From Thalassia testudinum (Eukaryota; Streptophyta; Magnoliopsida; Alismatales; Hydrocharitaceae): a stretch of DNA of 64,000 nucleotides. The position numbers were made by a program, and so were the translations under genes. Location of the stretch: assembly GCA_037157565.1 (NCBI GenBank), contig JAZHRO010000003.1, positions 69,938,501 through 70,002,500 on the forward strand, written 5' to 3'. The notes under the pieces are model-generated. The model saw nothing but the letters and a program-made list of their open reading frames with translations. It was not told the DNA's origin and did no database searches. Shown here piece by piece: positions 1-9,964 of the stretch. The number at the start of each line of letters is the position of its first letter. The stretch's first letter is position 1.

Positions 1-790
1 TCATGAATCTTTAACTATAGGTTGGTCCCAGTTTCAGCTCGTGTTTTCGGATTAACCCTTAAGAAGATGATGAAAAACTCAACTCCCATTTTCTGATTTT
101 TGTGGCTCAAAGGAAAATAAGGTATTTGTAACCTGCCCTGAAGAACTTCTTGTAGGGCGAAGACTTTACAGACATTTGTGAGATATACTGACTTTTTTGC
201 AACTTTTTTTTTTTTGAAACACGTGTCAGTAAATCTCTTACAACATTTTTTTGAAGGAGCACACTTTTTTCGTATTTGGTGGGAGAGTTTCTTTTTGGTG
301 GAAAGAGTCGCTCCTAAACACAAGAGTAAAGCCTGGGATAAAAAGTATACCTGCGCGCACAGGTAAGGACTCCACCTTCCCTAATGAACACTAGGGTTGG
401 ATCTTATGTTCACCTCATCTTTCCTGATATGTGTAGTGTGAACCAAGTTTACTTAAGCTCTCAAGTAGAAGCAAACCAACCAATCCTATACTGGTGTCTC
501 AGGTACAAGAATACATACTTAGTTAGGAGAGATTTTGATCTATTTTGTCAATGCTCAAGTGAATTAAGACGAGCCTGAGCGAATCAAGCTTCTGTGGCCT
601 GGAAAGTCTTTAAAATAGAGGTTGAATATCCATAAACACTTATTGTATTTTTTTTTGTTTTAGCTTTCAGATCATTACTAAACACCATTTATTATTATTA
701 TTATATATATATATATTTTTTCTTTTTCTTGCATTCTTATAAATAGGTGGGAACTGTATGATACCATACAATACCCAGATCCTATGGATC
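1..790 (-). other. Part of element A's 3' untranslated module
   Basis: No credible gene is visible here. By comparison with elements B, D, E, F and G, this is the stretch between the inner and outer polypurine tracts. It is AT-rich, with an ATT/AT simple repeat near 690-715. The short open frames at 15-578 have no recognisable domain. The outer tract and the 3' LTR are predicted to lie left of the window. Confidence 0.5.
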
Positions 791-835
791 CCTATCCACC
801 CGCCCATGCCAAACAATACTATGTCTTCATATGCA
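791..835 (-). other. Inner polypurine-tract motif of element A
   Basis: The plus strand reads CCACCCGCCCATGCC followed by ATGTCTTCAT. This matches the inner tract motif of elements B, D and F (CCCCCCATGCC followed by AATGTCCTCAT). On the minus strand it is a G-rich tract in the element's sense orientation. It abuts the protease frame, which shows that RT to integrase was lost. Confidence 0.6.
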
Positions 836-865
836 TGCAGGGAAAGGTAGAGAAAGGATGAAAGA

Positions 866-1873
866 TCAGGTAACGAGAGCTAAGGATTCAAGGTATACAG
901 CAAGGTGGTAGGGTGGGTGGATGGTGGGTGGTGAAAGGTCAGGCATTTCATTGGACGAGAGTGTCCCAAGCAGAACAGAAAATAAGTCGGCAAGAAGAAG
1001 TTGGCCCTCAGATTGGCCAAGAAGAGGGGCTCTTTGGATAGATGGATCCAAAAGGGAAAAGACCCAGTGAGTAGGATATGGTCTCAAGGTCCCAGTGTGG
1101 AGTTGCAAATCTGCCTGATTTGGCAGGAAAGAAAGGGCAATCCGGTCTTTAGGAGTGTGGACCGACGGTGAGCAGCCCGGATATGACTCAGACCATGAGG
1201 TTTGGGAAGCGGAGAAAACCTTGTTAGAAGTCTGGTTAGGAGAAGGTACGGGACAAGGTAGGGATGGGGGAATGTCACAGTATGTGTTGATCAGGCAGTC
1301 ATCAGGTAATCCGCAGCAGTCAGAATAGGTCCCAATTAGTCCTATACAAGCACTGACGGTCATGTCTTCGTCAAACGTGTCATCCTTGATGCCATCGCAA
1401 TCAAAGTTCTTGGCTACCTTGAAGATGTTAAATCTGAGCTTTTCAGATCCAACGGCAATCTCAATACAACCTGACTCGCAATCGATAAGGGCGCAGGGTG
1501 TGGCCAAGAAAGGTCGACCAAGGATGATCGGACAATTAGAAAGTGAACTAGGAACTTCCAAATCTAAAACAAGAAAGTCAACAAGAACACAGAGACTGTT
1601 GACCCTAACCACCACGTCTTCCACCACACCCTTTCGGATTTTGATAGAACGATCTGCCAACTGTAACTTGACAGGGGTGGGTTTCAGATTTCCCAAGGAA
1701 AATTTTTCTAGCATGATGGTTGGTATGAGATTTATGGAAGATCCTAGATCAAGCAGGACACGGTTAAAATTGCAGCCTTGGATGCTACAGGAAATAAGCG
1801 GTGTGCCCGGATCTTTCTGCTTCGGTGGTAGGTTTGACAGTATAGCACAACTCGCATGAGGCGAGAGAACCAC
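866..1873 (-). pseudogene. Aspartic protease region of element A
   Basis: This open frame of 335 codons carries a retroviral-type aspartic protease, which would process the Gag-Pol polyprotein in the virus-like particle. The active-site motif is LLDLGSSINLIP near residues 40-51, the Athila variant of D-S/T-G. The family motif PIILGRPFLAT follows near residues 115-125. The linker before the active site (KQKDPGTPLI) is also typical. The C-terminal third is proline-rich and unrecognised, and the frame stops where RT should begin. No catalytic residue is visibly lost in the protease itself. The neighbouring gag frame is on the same strand. The call is firm; whether it is expressed is unknown. Confidence 0.85.
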
Positions 1874-2187
1874 CGGATTCTTAGTTTTCTTTAACTGTTG
1901 CCTGGGTGTTGTGCAGTCTTTGAAAAATCAGGCGACAGTAGGTATGTGGTCGATAGCCTCGAGCAAGGGTACCTTGATTTTTACATCCCTGAACAAATTA
2001 CACAGGTTATCGAAGGCTTCGTATCTTTCTTTTTGCCTTTTGGCTCCCTCAGTAGAGCCTTAGGGAATGGGACTGATTCTGGCAACAATTTGGGTGTATC
2101 GTCCTCTCACGAATGCGGTGCGCATCCTGAATGAGAGGGTGATGAAGAAGAAGACTGGCCAGGATCAGGTCGAGGCGGATCGACGGT

Positions 2188-3957
2188 CTACTTACCGCTC
2201 CTCATAGTGATAGCATTGGACGATGTGGGTCCAGTGGGATCATACGGCGGAGGAGGGTTCGCAATGGGGACATAAGAGTGCTGTGCTATAGTGGGATTAG
2301 CCTGAAATCCTAGTGGAATGCTCGGAGCTTGCAGAATTTGATTAACCTGCCCCTGAGATGGTTGTACCTGTGGTTGAGGACCACGGGGTACGAAGTTTCG
2401 CGGGTTTGGAACAGGTTGGGTGGGAAGAGTGCCCTGAGATCGAGTTGCCATGCGTAGTTGACTGATCTTAGCATTCTGCTGCGCCAATTGGTGCTGAAGA
2501 GAGGTCATGTTCTCTTCATGGCGCTTTGACATTTCCGTCATCATTTGCATCAATTTGTCAAGAGGACTTACTGCGTGTTTGGTTTGCGGTATGCAAGGGC
2601 CTGATGGCGGATTCGCCATAGGATTAGACTGGGCCCTTGGGATGATGGGTGTGAATGGTCGCATTGGTCCACCCACAAGGTTTTGGCGCTATGGGTTGTT
2701 GGACCATGCAAAATTTGGATGATTACGCCACCCTGGGTTATAAGTGGCAGAGAACGGGTTGTTTCCCAGGGCGCAAGCATCTTCTATGCCAGAAGACGCG
2801 TCCGCATGTAAGTATGCGTCCGAGCCCATGGAGGATTGGTCCTCCGTGTCGAAATACTGGCTCGCAGAAGCCAGTTCCACATGACTTACCGAGTCGCTTG
2901 GTGCGACACTCGATAAGGAAGGTCTTACTGGGTTTCTTGGGATAAGCCTGGTGTTGGTAGAATTTGGATTGTGACGATGTGGTGAAGTGGGGGTGTTTGC
3001 CATAGAACGGGTGGGGTTGGCCAGAAGCTCGTCCAACTTCTTGTGCACGACGGAGACTTCTTCCAATTTTTGTGCAATAAGGCTTAGATCAGTGGATGAA
3101 TGGGAGGGTCCTGTGTCAACTTCGTGGACATTTCGGGGAAGGATGGTACGATTAAAGGTGACAATGGAGGCATTGTTCAATGAGTTTTCACTCATATCTT
3201 CCAACAGTTTGAATGCTCCATTCTCGTCTTTATTCATAAAATTCTCGCTGCAGGAAGCGTCTGCAATCTGCTTCAAAGTCTCATTTAGCCCGTAGTAGAA
3301 AATCTGGGCAATATGCCACTTAGGCAGACCGTGGTGCGGACACTTCCTGAGGAGGTCGTTATACCTCTCCCATGCCTCATGAAATTGTTCGTTGTTTTGT
3401 TGCGTAAATGAGGTGATAGCACGACGAAGCGCATTGGTTTGCCCGATTGGGAAGAAGTTCTTGAGAAACGTTGTTCGCATCTCTTCCCAAGAATGGATGG
3501 TTCTCCCAAGGGTGCGTAACCACTGCGACACTTTATCCCACAACGAAAATGGGAACATCTTCATGAGGACTATAGGTAACCCGACATTTCTTGGTTTAAC
3601 AGTTTTAGCCAGTCGGGTTAGGTCTTCCAATTGGGGAAAAGGATCCTCACTTGCAAGACCATGGAAGTGAAAGTTTATTAGGCCAGTTATGTTCAATTTT
3701 AATTCAAAGTCGTCCCCGCCCATGGGGACCCGAATTTGTCCTATGGTCTCTATAGTAGCGGGATTCTGATAGGAGCTAAGAGACCTAGGCTCCTCCTGTT
3801 CAGGAGGGTTCTGCATTCCCTCCAATGTTTCCCGAATGGCTTCGATTTGCTCATTATACATTTCCATTTGGGCTTGGAGGCAGGTTATGGGATCTAAGGC
3901 TCCACCACCTAGTGGGTGTTGAGGGCGATTTCCTCCGTCGGGATTTAGGGTGGGCAT
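2188..3957 (-). pseudogene. gag of element A, one in-frame stop
   Basis: The first 422 codons (2689-3957) hold a retrotransposon gag capsid domain. The markers are the run around FSLWDKVSQWL, the motif FFPIGQTNALRR, and EQFHEAWERYNDLLRKCPHHG. A coiled-coil-like stretch (LSLIAQKLEEVSVVHKKLDELL) comes next, then the late motif NPFSATYNPGWRNHPNFAW. A TAG at about 2685 interrupts the frame, which continues in phase to 2188 with a Pro/Gln-rich tail and the motif ITMRSGK. No CCHC zinc knuckle is visible. The ATG at 3957 was chosen because the gag homology starts soon after it. One stop in about 590 codons makes this one of the better-preserved gag genes here. Confidence 0.85.
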
Positions 3958-5240
3958 GCAGCCATGTTTGTGGAGGAGGAGGATGATTCGGCTTCTTTTC
4001 TAGATTTATAATTCAATCAGTTCAGGGTTTTGTGACCTCCTCCCAAACATGCACTACCGCAGGAAGAATTGGGGGGATATGAAGGGAAAAGAGATGACGC
4101 CGCAAAGGTACAGTTGATTACAAATCAATACAGTCAAGTTCCTAACCTCTACAGTGTGCCCTTAGACCTAAAGATCTAAGTTACCTACTATCACGAACTA
4201 CGGAAATGAATGTGAGCATCGCGGAACCATCGGGCCAAATTGAAAGGCCGTTTGCCCCAGTCTTAGACACCCGATAGCACGCGGGAACTCTCACCAGCAC
4301 GTAGCCGCTACATGCAGGTACTTAGACCTCCAATCCTTAAGAAGGGTCAAGTTACTACCAATTTTAGTTAGAGGCTTAGGGTCAAGTGCTTTTGGAATGT
4401 GAAGGGCGTTGTTTATGGGTAATGCCCAAGTGATTAATTTTTCAGGTGTGTAAAACAATATCAGTTAGTTAATGCATGCTAAAATGCAATGGGCTACGCT
4501 AAATGGAGATTTCTATGTGTTGATGCACGAATCAGTTTTATATTAGTGTGAAAGGGAGCCCAAGCACTTCAATTCAAGTGCTCCCAATCACCAAAAAGAT
4601 TTCCACACACGAGTCTTCAACCAAAAGATAAAGAAAATCAAATTGTTGGGGTCGAAATGTTCGGGATTGAATCTTAGGCAAGTTGAAAAGTCGTGGTGGG
4701 GTTGGAATCAACTCAATTCCAAGTCTCCCCACCAAAAAGGTGATCCCGAATTTGCAGGTAATTGAGGCAAAGAGGGGTGCAATCAATCTTTTTTTTTGCC
4801 TCAAAGAATACTTCCCACGGCGAAAAATTCAAGAATCAAGATTCTCGGATTTTCGCTATGCAAAGTAGGGCGGGAAATCCGAGGGCGGTGGGAGTGAAGA
4901 CAATCAATCAAACAAGTGAATTTTAATCCACTTGCCCCAAGAGATCCTAAGAAGTTTTTCTAGTTTTTTAGTTTTTAGTTTTTTTTTTATTAAGGTGACA
5001 AGTTAACCGTAGTTGCTAAGAAAAGAAGACCTACTTGTTCGGCAATGTGTGCAAAGATCCAAAGCAGTGTCAGCGTCTTCACGCTCTCGTACTCGCCTTG
5101 GATCTACTTACGTCTATGACTTCGCCTGCTTGCCTTCTCCGTGCACCAGGTTTATCTGCACTCCAAAAAAAACAGAGTACCCATGAAGAGAGAAGAGAAA
5201 AATTGAAAGTAATTGAATAGAAACTTACTTGAAGGCATAC
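3958..5240 (-). other. Untranslated leader of element A
   Basis: This is the 1.3-kb leader between the primer-binding site and gag. No coding frame is credible. It holds a block at 4336-4456 that also occurs in the leaders of elements C, D and B. A poly-T run lies near 4980. Confidence 0.7.
4336..4456 (-). other. Conserved leader block of element A (candidate packaging signal)
   Basis: The plus strand contains GGGTCAAGTTACTACC, then TTTGGAATGTGAAGGGCG, then ATGGGTAATGCCC. Equivalent blocks are at 28897-29016 (C), 35581-35676 (D) and, on the other strand, 9538-9618 (B). It includes a possible GGGC...GCCC stem. A role in RNA packaging or dimerisation is inference only, based on its position in the leader and its presence in gag-less elements. 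Confidence 0.45.
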
Positions 5241-5260
5241 TTCCCCTGCAACGGCGCTAG
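5241..5260 (-). other. Primer-binding site of element A
   Basis: The minus strand reads TAGCGCCGTTGCAGGGGAAG, close to the tRNA-Asp-type site of Athila elements (TGGCGCCGTTGCCGGGGA). It lies 10 nt from the LTR edge. The mismatches suggest decay. Confidence 0.7.
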
Positions 5261-5716
5261 AAAAGAGTATGATGTCCCACCCGGATAGGTTGTTAATATG
5301 GTGATTTTATCGTTGAAATGTGTATAGTGGTTAACCTAAATCGGACCTAACCATCTCTTTACAAAATTTTTAACCTGGCCTACTTGATTTTATCTTGTCA
5401 CTTTTAGGCCCAGGGTCAAAATCAGGGAAGTGGGGTTACAAGTCGAGTTTCTATGCCTTTCCTACAACGAGTCTCTTCCGTTCGTTTATTGTGTTTTAGG
5501 TGTTTTTCTTATTTAGATTTTTTTCTGGTAATCTTTGTCCTTGAGGCACACCCTAAAAATTGAGTTCTTGGCTTTAAGCCAAAACAGGGTTCAAAATAGG
5601 TCTTGCTATTCGCAAGATGGAGTACCTGCAAGTCGGGGATTATCTTTTCTCTTTCATATATTTTTTTATCCTTTTACTAATAGGAAAGAAAAATAGAAAT
5701 CATGTAAATAGAGTAT

Positions 5717-6226
5717 ATATATATAGGTATATATTATATATGTATAAAGGGGTGGGGGTGGAGGCGGAGATGGAGTGTAGCACTGTGTCGATTCGGTCGT
5801 CGTCTAGAAAGACACAACCAACAGGACTAGGTGCCACGTGGAAGGCATAGGATGGATGGTGGAAGATGTATGTAACCACGCTTTTTGTACGCGTGTATCA
5901 GGGAATATCAGCAACTGGTGCAGATGTTCCGGCGATACAGTGTATGGTAAATAATGTGAAAATATATATATGTATATATGTAAATATATCTATATGTATA
6001 TATATATATGGTTATAAATATATAGGTATATATATAGATGTAGAAATATATGTATATATAAGCGTACATATATATATATATGTGCATGTATATATAACTA
6101 TATAGAGGTATATATATATATGTATGTATAAGTATAAAGTAATATATGTACATATAGATATATGTAGCTAAGTATATATATATATATGTATGTATATATA
6201 GTTATAGATATATATATATGTATAAA

Positions 6227-6258
<32 letters not shown>

Positions 6259-6625
6259 TATGTATATAGGTTTACGTATCTCGATATGTATATATATGTA
6301 TATATGTATGTATATATAAGTAGGTGTGTATATATGTATATATATATATATATAGGTATCTCTACTTAGTTATATAGGTAATATATATATGTATATAAAT
6401 ATGTGTATAGATATATGTATATATGTGAGTATATATGTATATTTATATAAGTATATGTATATATATATATATAAGTATATAGATAAGTATATAGATATAT
6501 ATATGTATGTATGTATACTAATACATAAGTATACAAATACTACTATATGTATAAATATAAGTATATGTATCTATATATATATCAATATATAAGTATACGT
6601 ATATATATATGCGTGTATAATAGAG
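5717..6625. repeat. Long TA/GTATATA microsatellite
   Basis: About 900 bp consist mainly of TATATA runs broken by TG, AG and CA variants (TATATGTATATA, ATAGGTATATA). All open frames here are Tyr/Ile-rich repeats in both directions and are not genes. It lies inside the LTR of element A. Confidence 0.9.
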
Positions 6626-6974
6626 TATAGGTGTGTGTGTTTGTGTGGAAGTGTGAGTGTAGGTGTGTGTGAGCATCGCTGTAGGGAGTGCAGTGAGTGT
6701 TGTGAGAGAGAGAGGGCTGCAGGTTAAGTCGTCTGCAGATTCACCGCACCGTTTGGAGGTTCAAGCCCGCGCGGAGGCACACACGCACGCAGACAAGCAT
6801 GCATTGGAGGGCAAGGGCGCGGAGAGAAGACGCAGTGCACTGTGCTGTGTGAAGGCTGGCGCGGGCAAAGGCAAGCGTGGGCAAAGGGAGTGCGCGACGC
6901 AGACGGGTGCGGACGATGGCTGTTAGACACGCAGGCGGGCGCGCGGACGGGCGAGGGCTGGTTGCGATGCGCTG

Positions 6975-7058
6975 GGTGACCGGGAAAGTGAGAAGCTTTC
7001 CGGTCACCTCACTGTAGCCACAGTGTCGCGAAGAATCGTGTGAACAGTGGCTACAGTG
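6975..7058. repeat. Two adjacent inverted repeats
   Basis: The first arm pair is GGTGACCGG(G)AAAG at 6975-6988 and CTTTCCGGTCACC at 6996-7008. The second is CACTGTAGCCAC at 7010-7021 and GTGGCTACAGTG at 7047-7058, a perfect 12-bp pair. Both lie in the GC-rich U3 of element A's LTR. No function can be assigned. Confidence 0.75.
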
Positions 7059-8067
7059 GTCGTCTGCACTACGTAACTGGCAGTGGGTGGTGCTGTGAGT
7101 GAGTCCGGCTCACGGCTGGCACACGCGGGCTGGCATGCGAGGGAGAAGTCCTGCGCTGGCCGGTTGTGAGCGCGGAGAGCTCACGACAGAGCGCACGAGG
7201 TTGGAAGGCGAGGGCGCTTGCAGCTTGCGTGGAAGCTTGAAGTTGCTGCTGGGGAGCTTGGGGTGCTTGGCCGGCCGCTGCAGAGGTGCGCAAAGGCTGG
7301 TTGCGGGCGGAAGCGAGCATGCGTCAAAGCGAAGAAGAGAAAGGTGGAGAGGGCTTGCAGGAGCACGCGTAGGGCGAGGGCGCCTGCAGGCGAGCACGGA
7401 AGGGGCTGCTGCTGCTTCAAGCTTCAGACCTTGAAGCGTGCGGCCATGGCGTAAGGTGCTGGAAGCTAAAAAAAAAACTAGAAAAGAGCCACCACGCCCA
7501 CCAGCTCTTTGAAGAGCTGGGTGGTGGTGGTCTCACTGTGGTGGTGTGCACCACATTGAGAGCTCCTGCCCGTCGAGTGTCTCCTCAGAGGAGGAGGGCC
7601 GGCGTATGGAGGGGAATGGAGGAGAGGATGCTGGTGGCCTGGAGAGCTGCTGTGTTGGGTCTTTTTCGTGGAAGGACCAGGCTTGTTGCAAAGGATGGAG
7701 CTGTGGTCTTTAAATAGAAGAGGAAGGCATGGCCGTGCATGGCTCATGCAGGGAATGGCTGCCGCAGGGAAGGGCTGGAAGGGAGAGGCTGCTGCAGGGA
7801 AGCAAGGTGCATGGAGAAGAAGATGTAGTCGTGGGAAGCAAGTCAAAATCAAAAAGAAATAAAAAATGGAGATGGGAATATTGCAAAGATGCACTTGAGG
7901 AAAAAAGTAAAATGCAAGGCCACTTATTTCATTCTCCTCTCCTCTCAATTAGATGCATGTATACATGTATTTTTATAAATGCGATTATGGCACCCTAATA
8001 TGCATAGGTAGTGCTAGGAAATAGCATAAGAAGGCACTATTGCAGGTGTATTTTTGTGGTGCAATCA

Positions 8068-8805
8068 AGTAACGTTTAAGTCCGTCACTAAAGGCCCCAT
8101 ATTTATGTTTTTGAAATTAAGATGTCCAAAATGTCCCCACTCCTTGCAACTATAAAAGGAGACCCCTACCCTACGAATTTCTCATCCCTTCCTTCTCCTC
8201 TCTCCCTCTCCAAAGCTTAAGAGAAGCTTGTCCCAAACGCAGGATGCTCCTCAAGAGCTAAAAGCAAGTTTTCGCCTACGTTTCGGAAGTGGATCCTGCA
8301 ATGAAGATGATGTGCTGCCTCATTCCTGTTCTTATGACTTCATCCTCCTTCTTCCCTCCTCGTCCTCTGTCTTCCAAGTGTCGCCTCCATCTGGCTCGTC
8401 CTCCAAGCATTCGTCGAGGAGGATAACTTCTCTCTCCCTTCTTTTATCACTTTCTAGAGTAGAAATTTCCGCTTTCTAGTTGTAATAGTTTCCTACTTTC
8501 TAGTGTAATCATTTCCCACTTTCTTTGTTGTAAAACATTATTCAAATACCAAGTGATTGTTCTCTTTCTCTCTTTCTTTTATTATCTATAGAAATTCCAT
8601 TGTGATTATCTTGCCTTTTAAACAAAAATACAAAAAAATATAAGTACAAATTTTGAAATTGACGTATCCTCCCAGTGGTCAACCCGAAACTTCTTTACGG
8701 ATTTTCGGTATAAATTTTATCTGTTGAATAGATTTCTTCGCAACTCGAACTACAACGACGGGTTTTCGAATCCAACTCTGAACACGTAGTTTTCCAGACT
8801 CAACA
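8068..8805 (+). repeat. Right part of the 5' LTR of element B
   Basis: This is homologous to 13961-14673 (3' LTR of B) and, inverted, to 30423-31230 (3' LTR of D). It holds the TATA box and the R-U5 part, ending TTTTCCAGACTCAACA. An open frame at 8228-8479 is only LTR sequence. Confidence 0.85.
8151..8158 (+). promoter_or_regulatory. TATA box of the B 5' LTR
   Basis: TATAAAAG lies in the context CCTTGCAACTATAAAAGGAG. The same context with an intact box is in D's LTR. B's 3' LTR has the degenerate TACAAAAG (14043-14050). It is the likely Pol II core promoter. Confidence 0.75.
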
Positions 8806-8808
8806 TTT

Positions 8809-8829
8809 TGGCGTCATTGCCGAGGAGGC
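8809..8829 (+). other. Primer-binding site of element B
   Basis: TGGCGTCATTGCCGAGGAGG begins three bases after the LTR end. It is an Athila-type site related to TGGCGCCGTTGCCGGGGA, with several substitutions. Confidence 0.8.
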
Positions 8830-9964
8830 GACGCTCTTTGATTCTTCACGTTTTCCCACTTACGAATCGTTTACCTCACTTCTCTCTTTTCTTATTGTGA
8901 TTGCAAGTACTCTTTTGAGATGAGCAAAAGCGGCAGATTGGAGCAAAGTGTTGTTGAAGGTTCTATAAGTTTACCCCCACCTCTCACCCATTGGTTTTCA
9001 TTCCACCACGTAATAACACAAACATAAATCAACCTAGTGTTCTTATAAACCCTAAGGTTAGTTTTGATTGTTTGTTTGACACCTACACCTGCCTTCCCTC
9101 CGCATTTAAAAAGAAAAATTTAGAAAATCTCAGAGGTACACAACCTCATCTGATTTTCAAACTCAGCTGGTAAACCGATCTTCGGAACTGGTACATACAC
9201 CCAAGCACATAATCGAGTAGAAATTAGATTAAGTAATCACTTGTGTGCCTAATTAAGTGGTGCAACAGGCTTATTGTTTGAGTTGATTGGGCCACACCAC
9301 TTCAACTAAAATCAACTCATTAAGTAACTACCACATAGGTTCAACTCTTAGGGATTTACCAGGCACTCCACATTCTTTTAAGCTTCAAAGGAAAACATCT
9401 TCACCTGTGCTTTCAAAACCTGGTGTGCCAACAAAGCTTGATTGAAAATACCTAAAGTTGAATCCTAAAAGCTACTAAGCAAGATTTGAACCCTAAAATT
9501 CACCGCATCAAAAATAATCTTGCTTGAAAATCACTGGTTGTGCACGCATACACACATCAATCAATCATTAAAGGTACAACCTAGATAAAGGGCCCATCAC
9601 ATTCAAACCTAACCCTAAATAAAACAGAGCAGACGTTAGCCTTAAGGATTGGACTTGCTCTTCGGAGCCCAGAACAAGATTATTTTTTATTAGTTTATTT
9701 CTACCGTTCAATCTGATGTCTAGCTAGGGTAATGGAATCAAACGATTGCGGCTGGGGGGTACACTAGGAACTGGAGGCACAAGTTTAAGAAGAACCTTCC
9801 CCCAATCCCTCCCTCTAACTGGTTGGATTGACAGGAAAGAAGTAGATCAAATCGATTCTTTATCTCAAGTCAGGTTCTGGGAGTCTGTAAGTCTTTAGGC
9901 TAGCCAACTTAAGGATAGGTTTGATTGTTTATATTGCAGGGCACCTTTCTTCCTCCCATCTTTC
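8830..9964 (+). other. Leader of element B with a likely splice acceptor
   Basis: No gene is seen. A block at 9538-9618 matches the leader of D and, more weakly, those of A and C. The segment TTGATTGTTTATATTGCAG, ending at 9939, looks like a 3' splice site and is conserved in D 25 nt before the ATG. The donor is not obvious; GGTACACAAC near 9134 is one candidate. Confidence 0.6.

Larger units (their letters stand above)
1..8067 (-). mobile_element. Element A: Athila-type LTR retrotransposon, gag-protease only, left end outside the window
   Basis: In minus-strand order this holds a 5' LTR (5271-8067), a primer-binding site, a leader, gag, protease, an inner polypurine tract and part of a 3' untranslated module. 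RT, RNase H and integrase are missing: the protease frame ends at 866 and the inner polypurine-tract motif starts about 30 bp further on. The 3' LTR should lie beyond the left edge. The element sits inside the 5' LTR of element B, because B-type LTR sequence resumes exactly at 8068. The target site is probably AGTAA (8068-8072), matching AGTGA at 13961 in B's other LTR. The second copy of the duplication is off-window, so the insertion is inferred. Confidence 0.8.
5271..8067 (-). repeat. 5' LTR of element A
   Basis: The left edge is TGATGTCCC next to the primer-binding site. The right edge is GCAATCA, giving TGAT...ATCA ends. Element B LTR sequence starts immediately after. The LTR contains a TA-rich microsatellite (5717-6625), a GC-rich block (6640-7450) and several strong inverted repeats. 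Its length of about 2.8 kb fits the other LTRs here. The right boundary rests on where homology to B's 3' LTR resumes, because A's second LTR is not in the window. Confidence 0.65.

Noticed and set aside
1362..1859. 165-codon plus-strand frame
   Set aside because: It is the antisense shadow of the element A protease.
5866..6592. Tyr/Ile-rich open frames
   Set aside because: They are translations of the TA microsatellite.
6716..6770. GGTTCAAGCCC on the plus strand, a possible tRNA B-box
   Set aside because: It is antisense to element A, lacks a properly spaced A-box and does not align with the tRNA-like segments of B, D and G.
6663..7454. Several overlapping open frames in GC-rich sequence
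   Set aside because: All six frames tend to be open here; composition and inverted repeats indicate LTR sequence, not a host gene.
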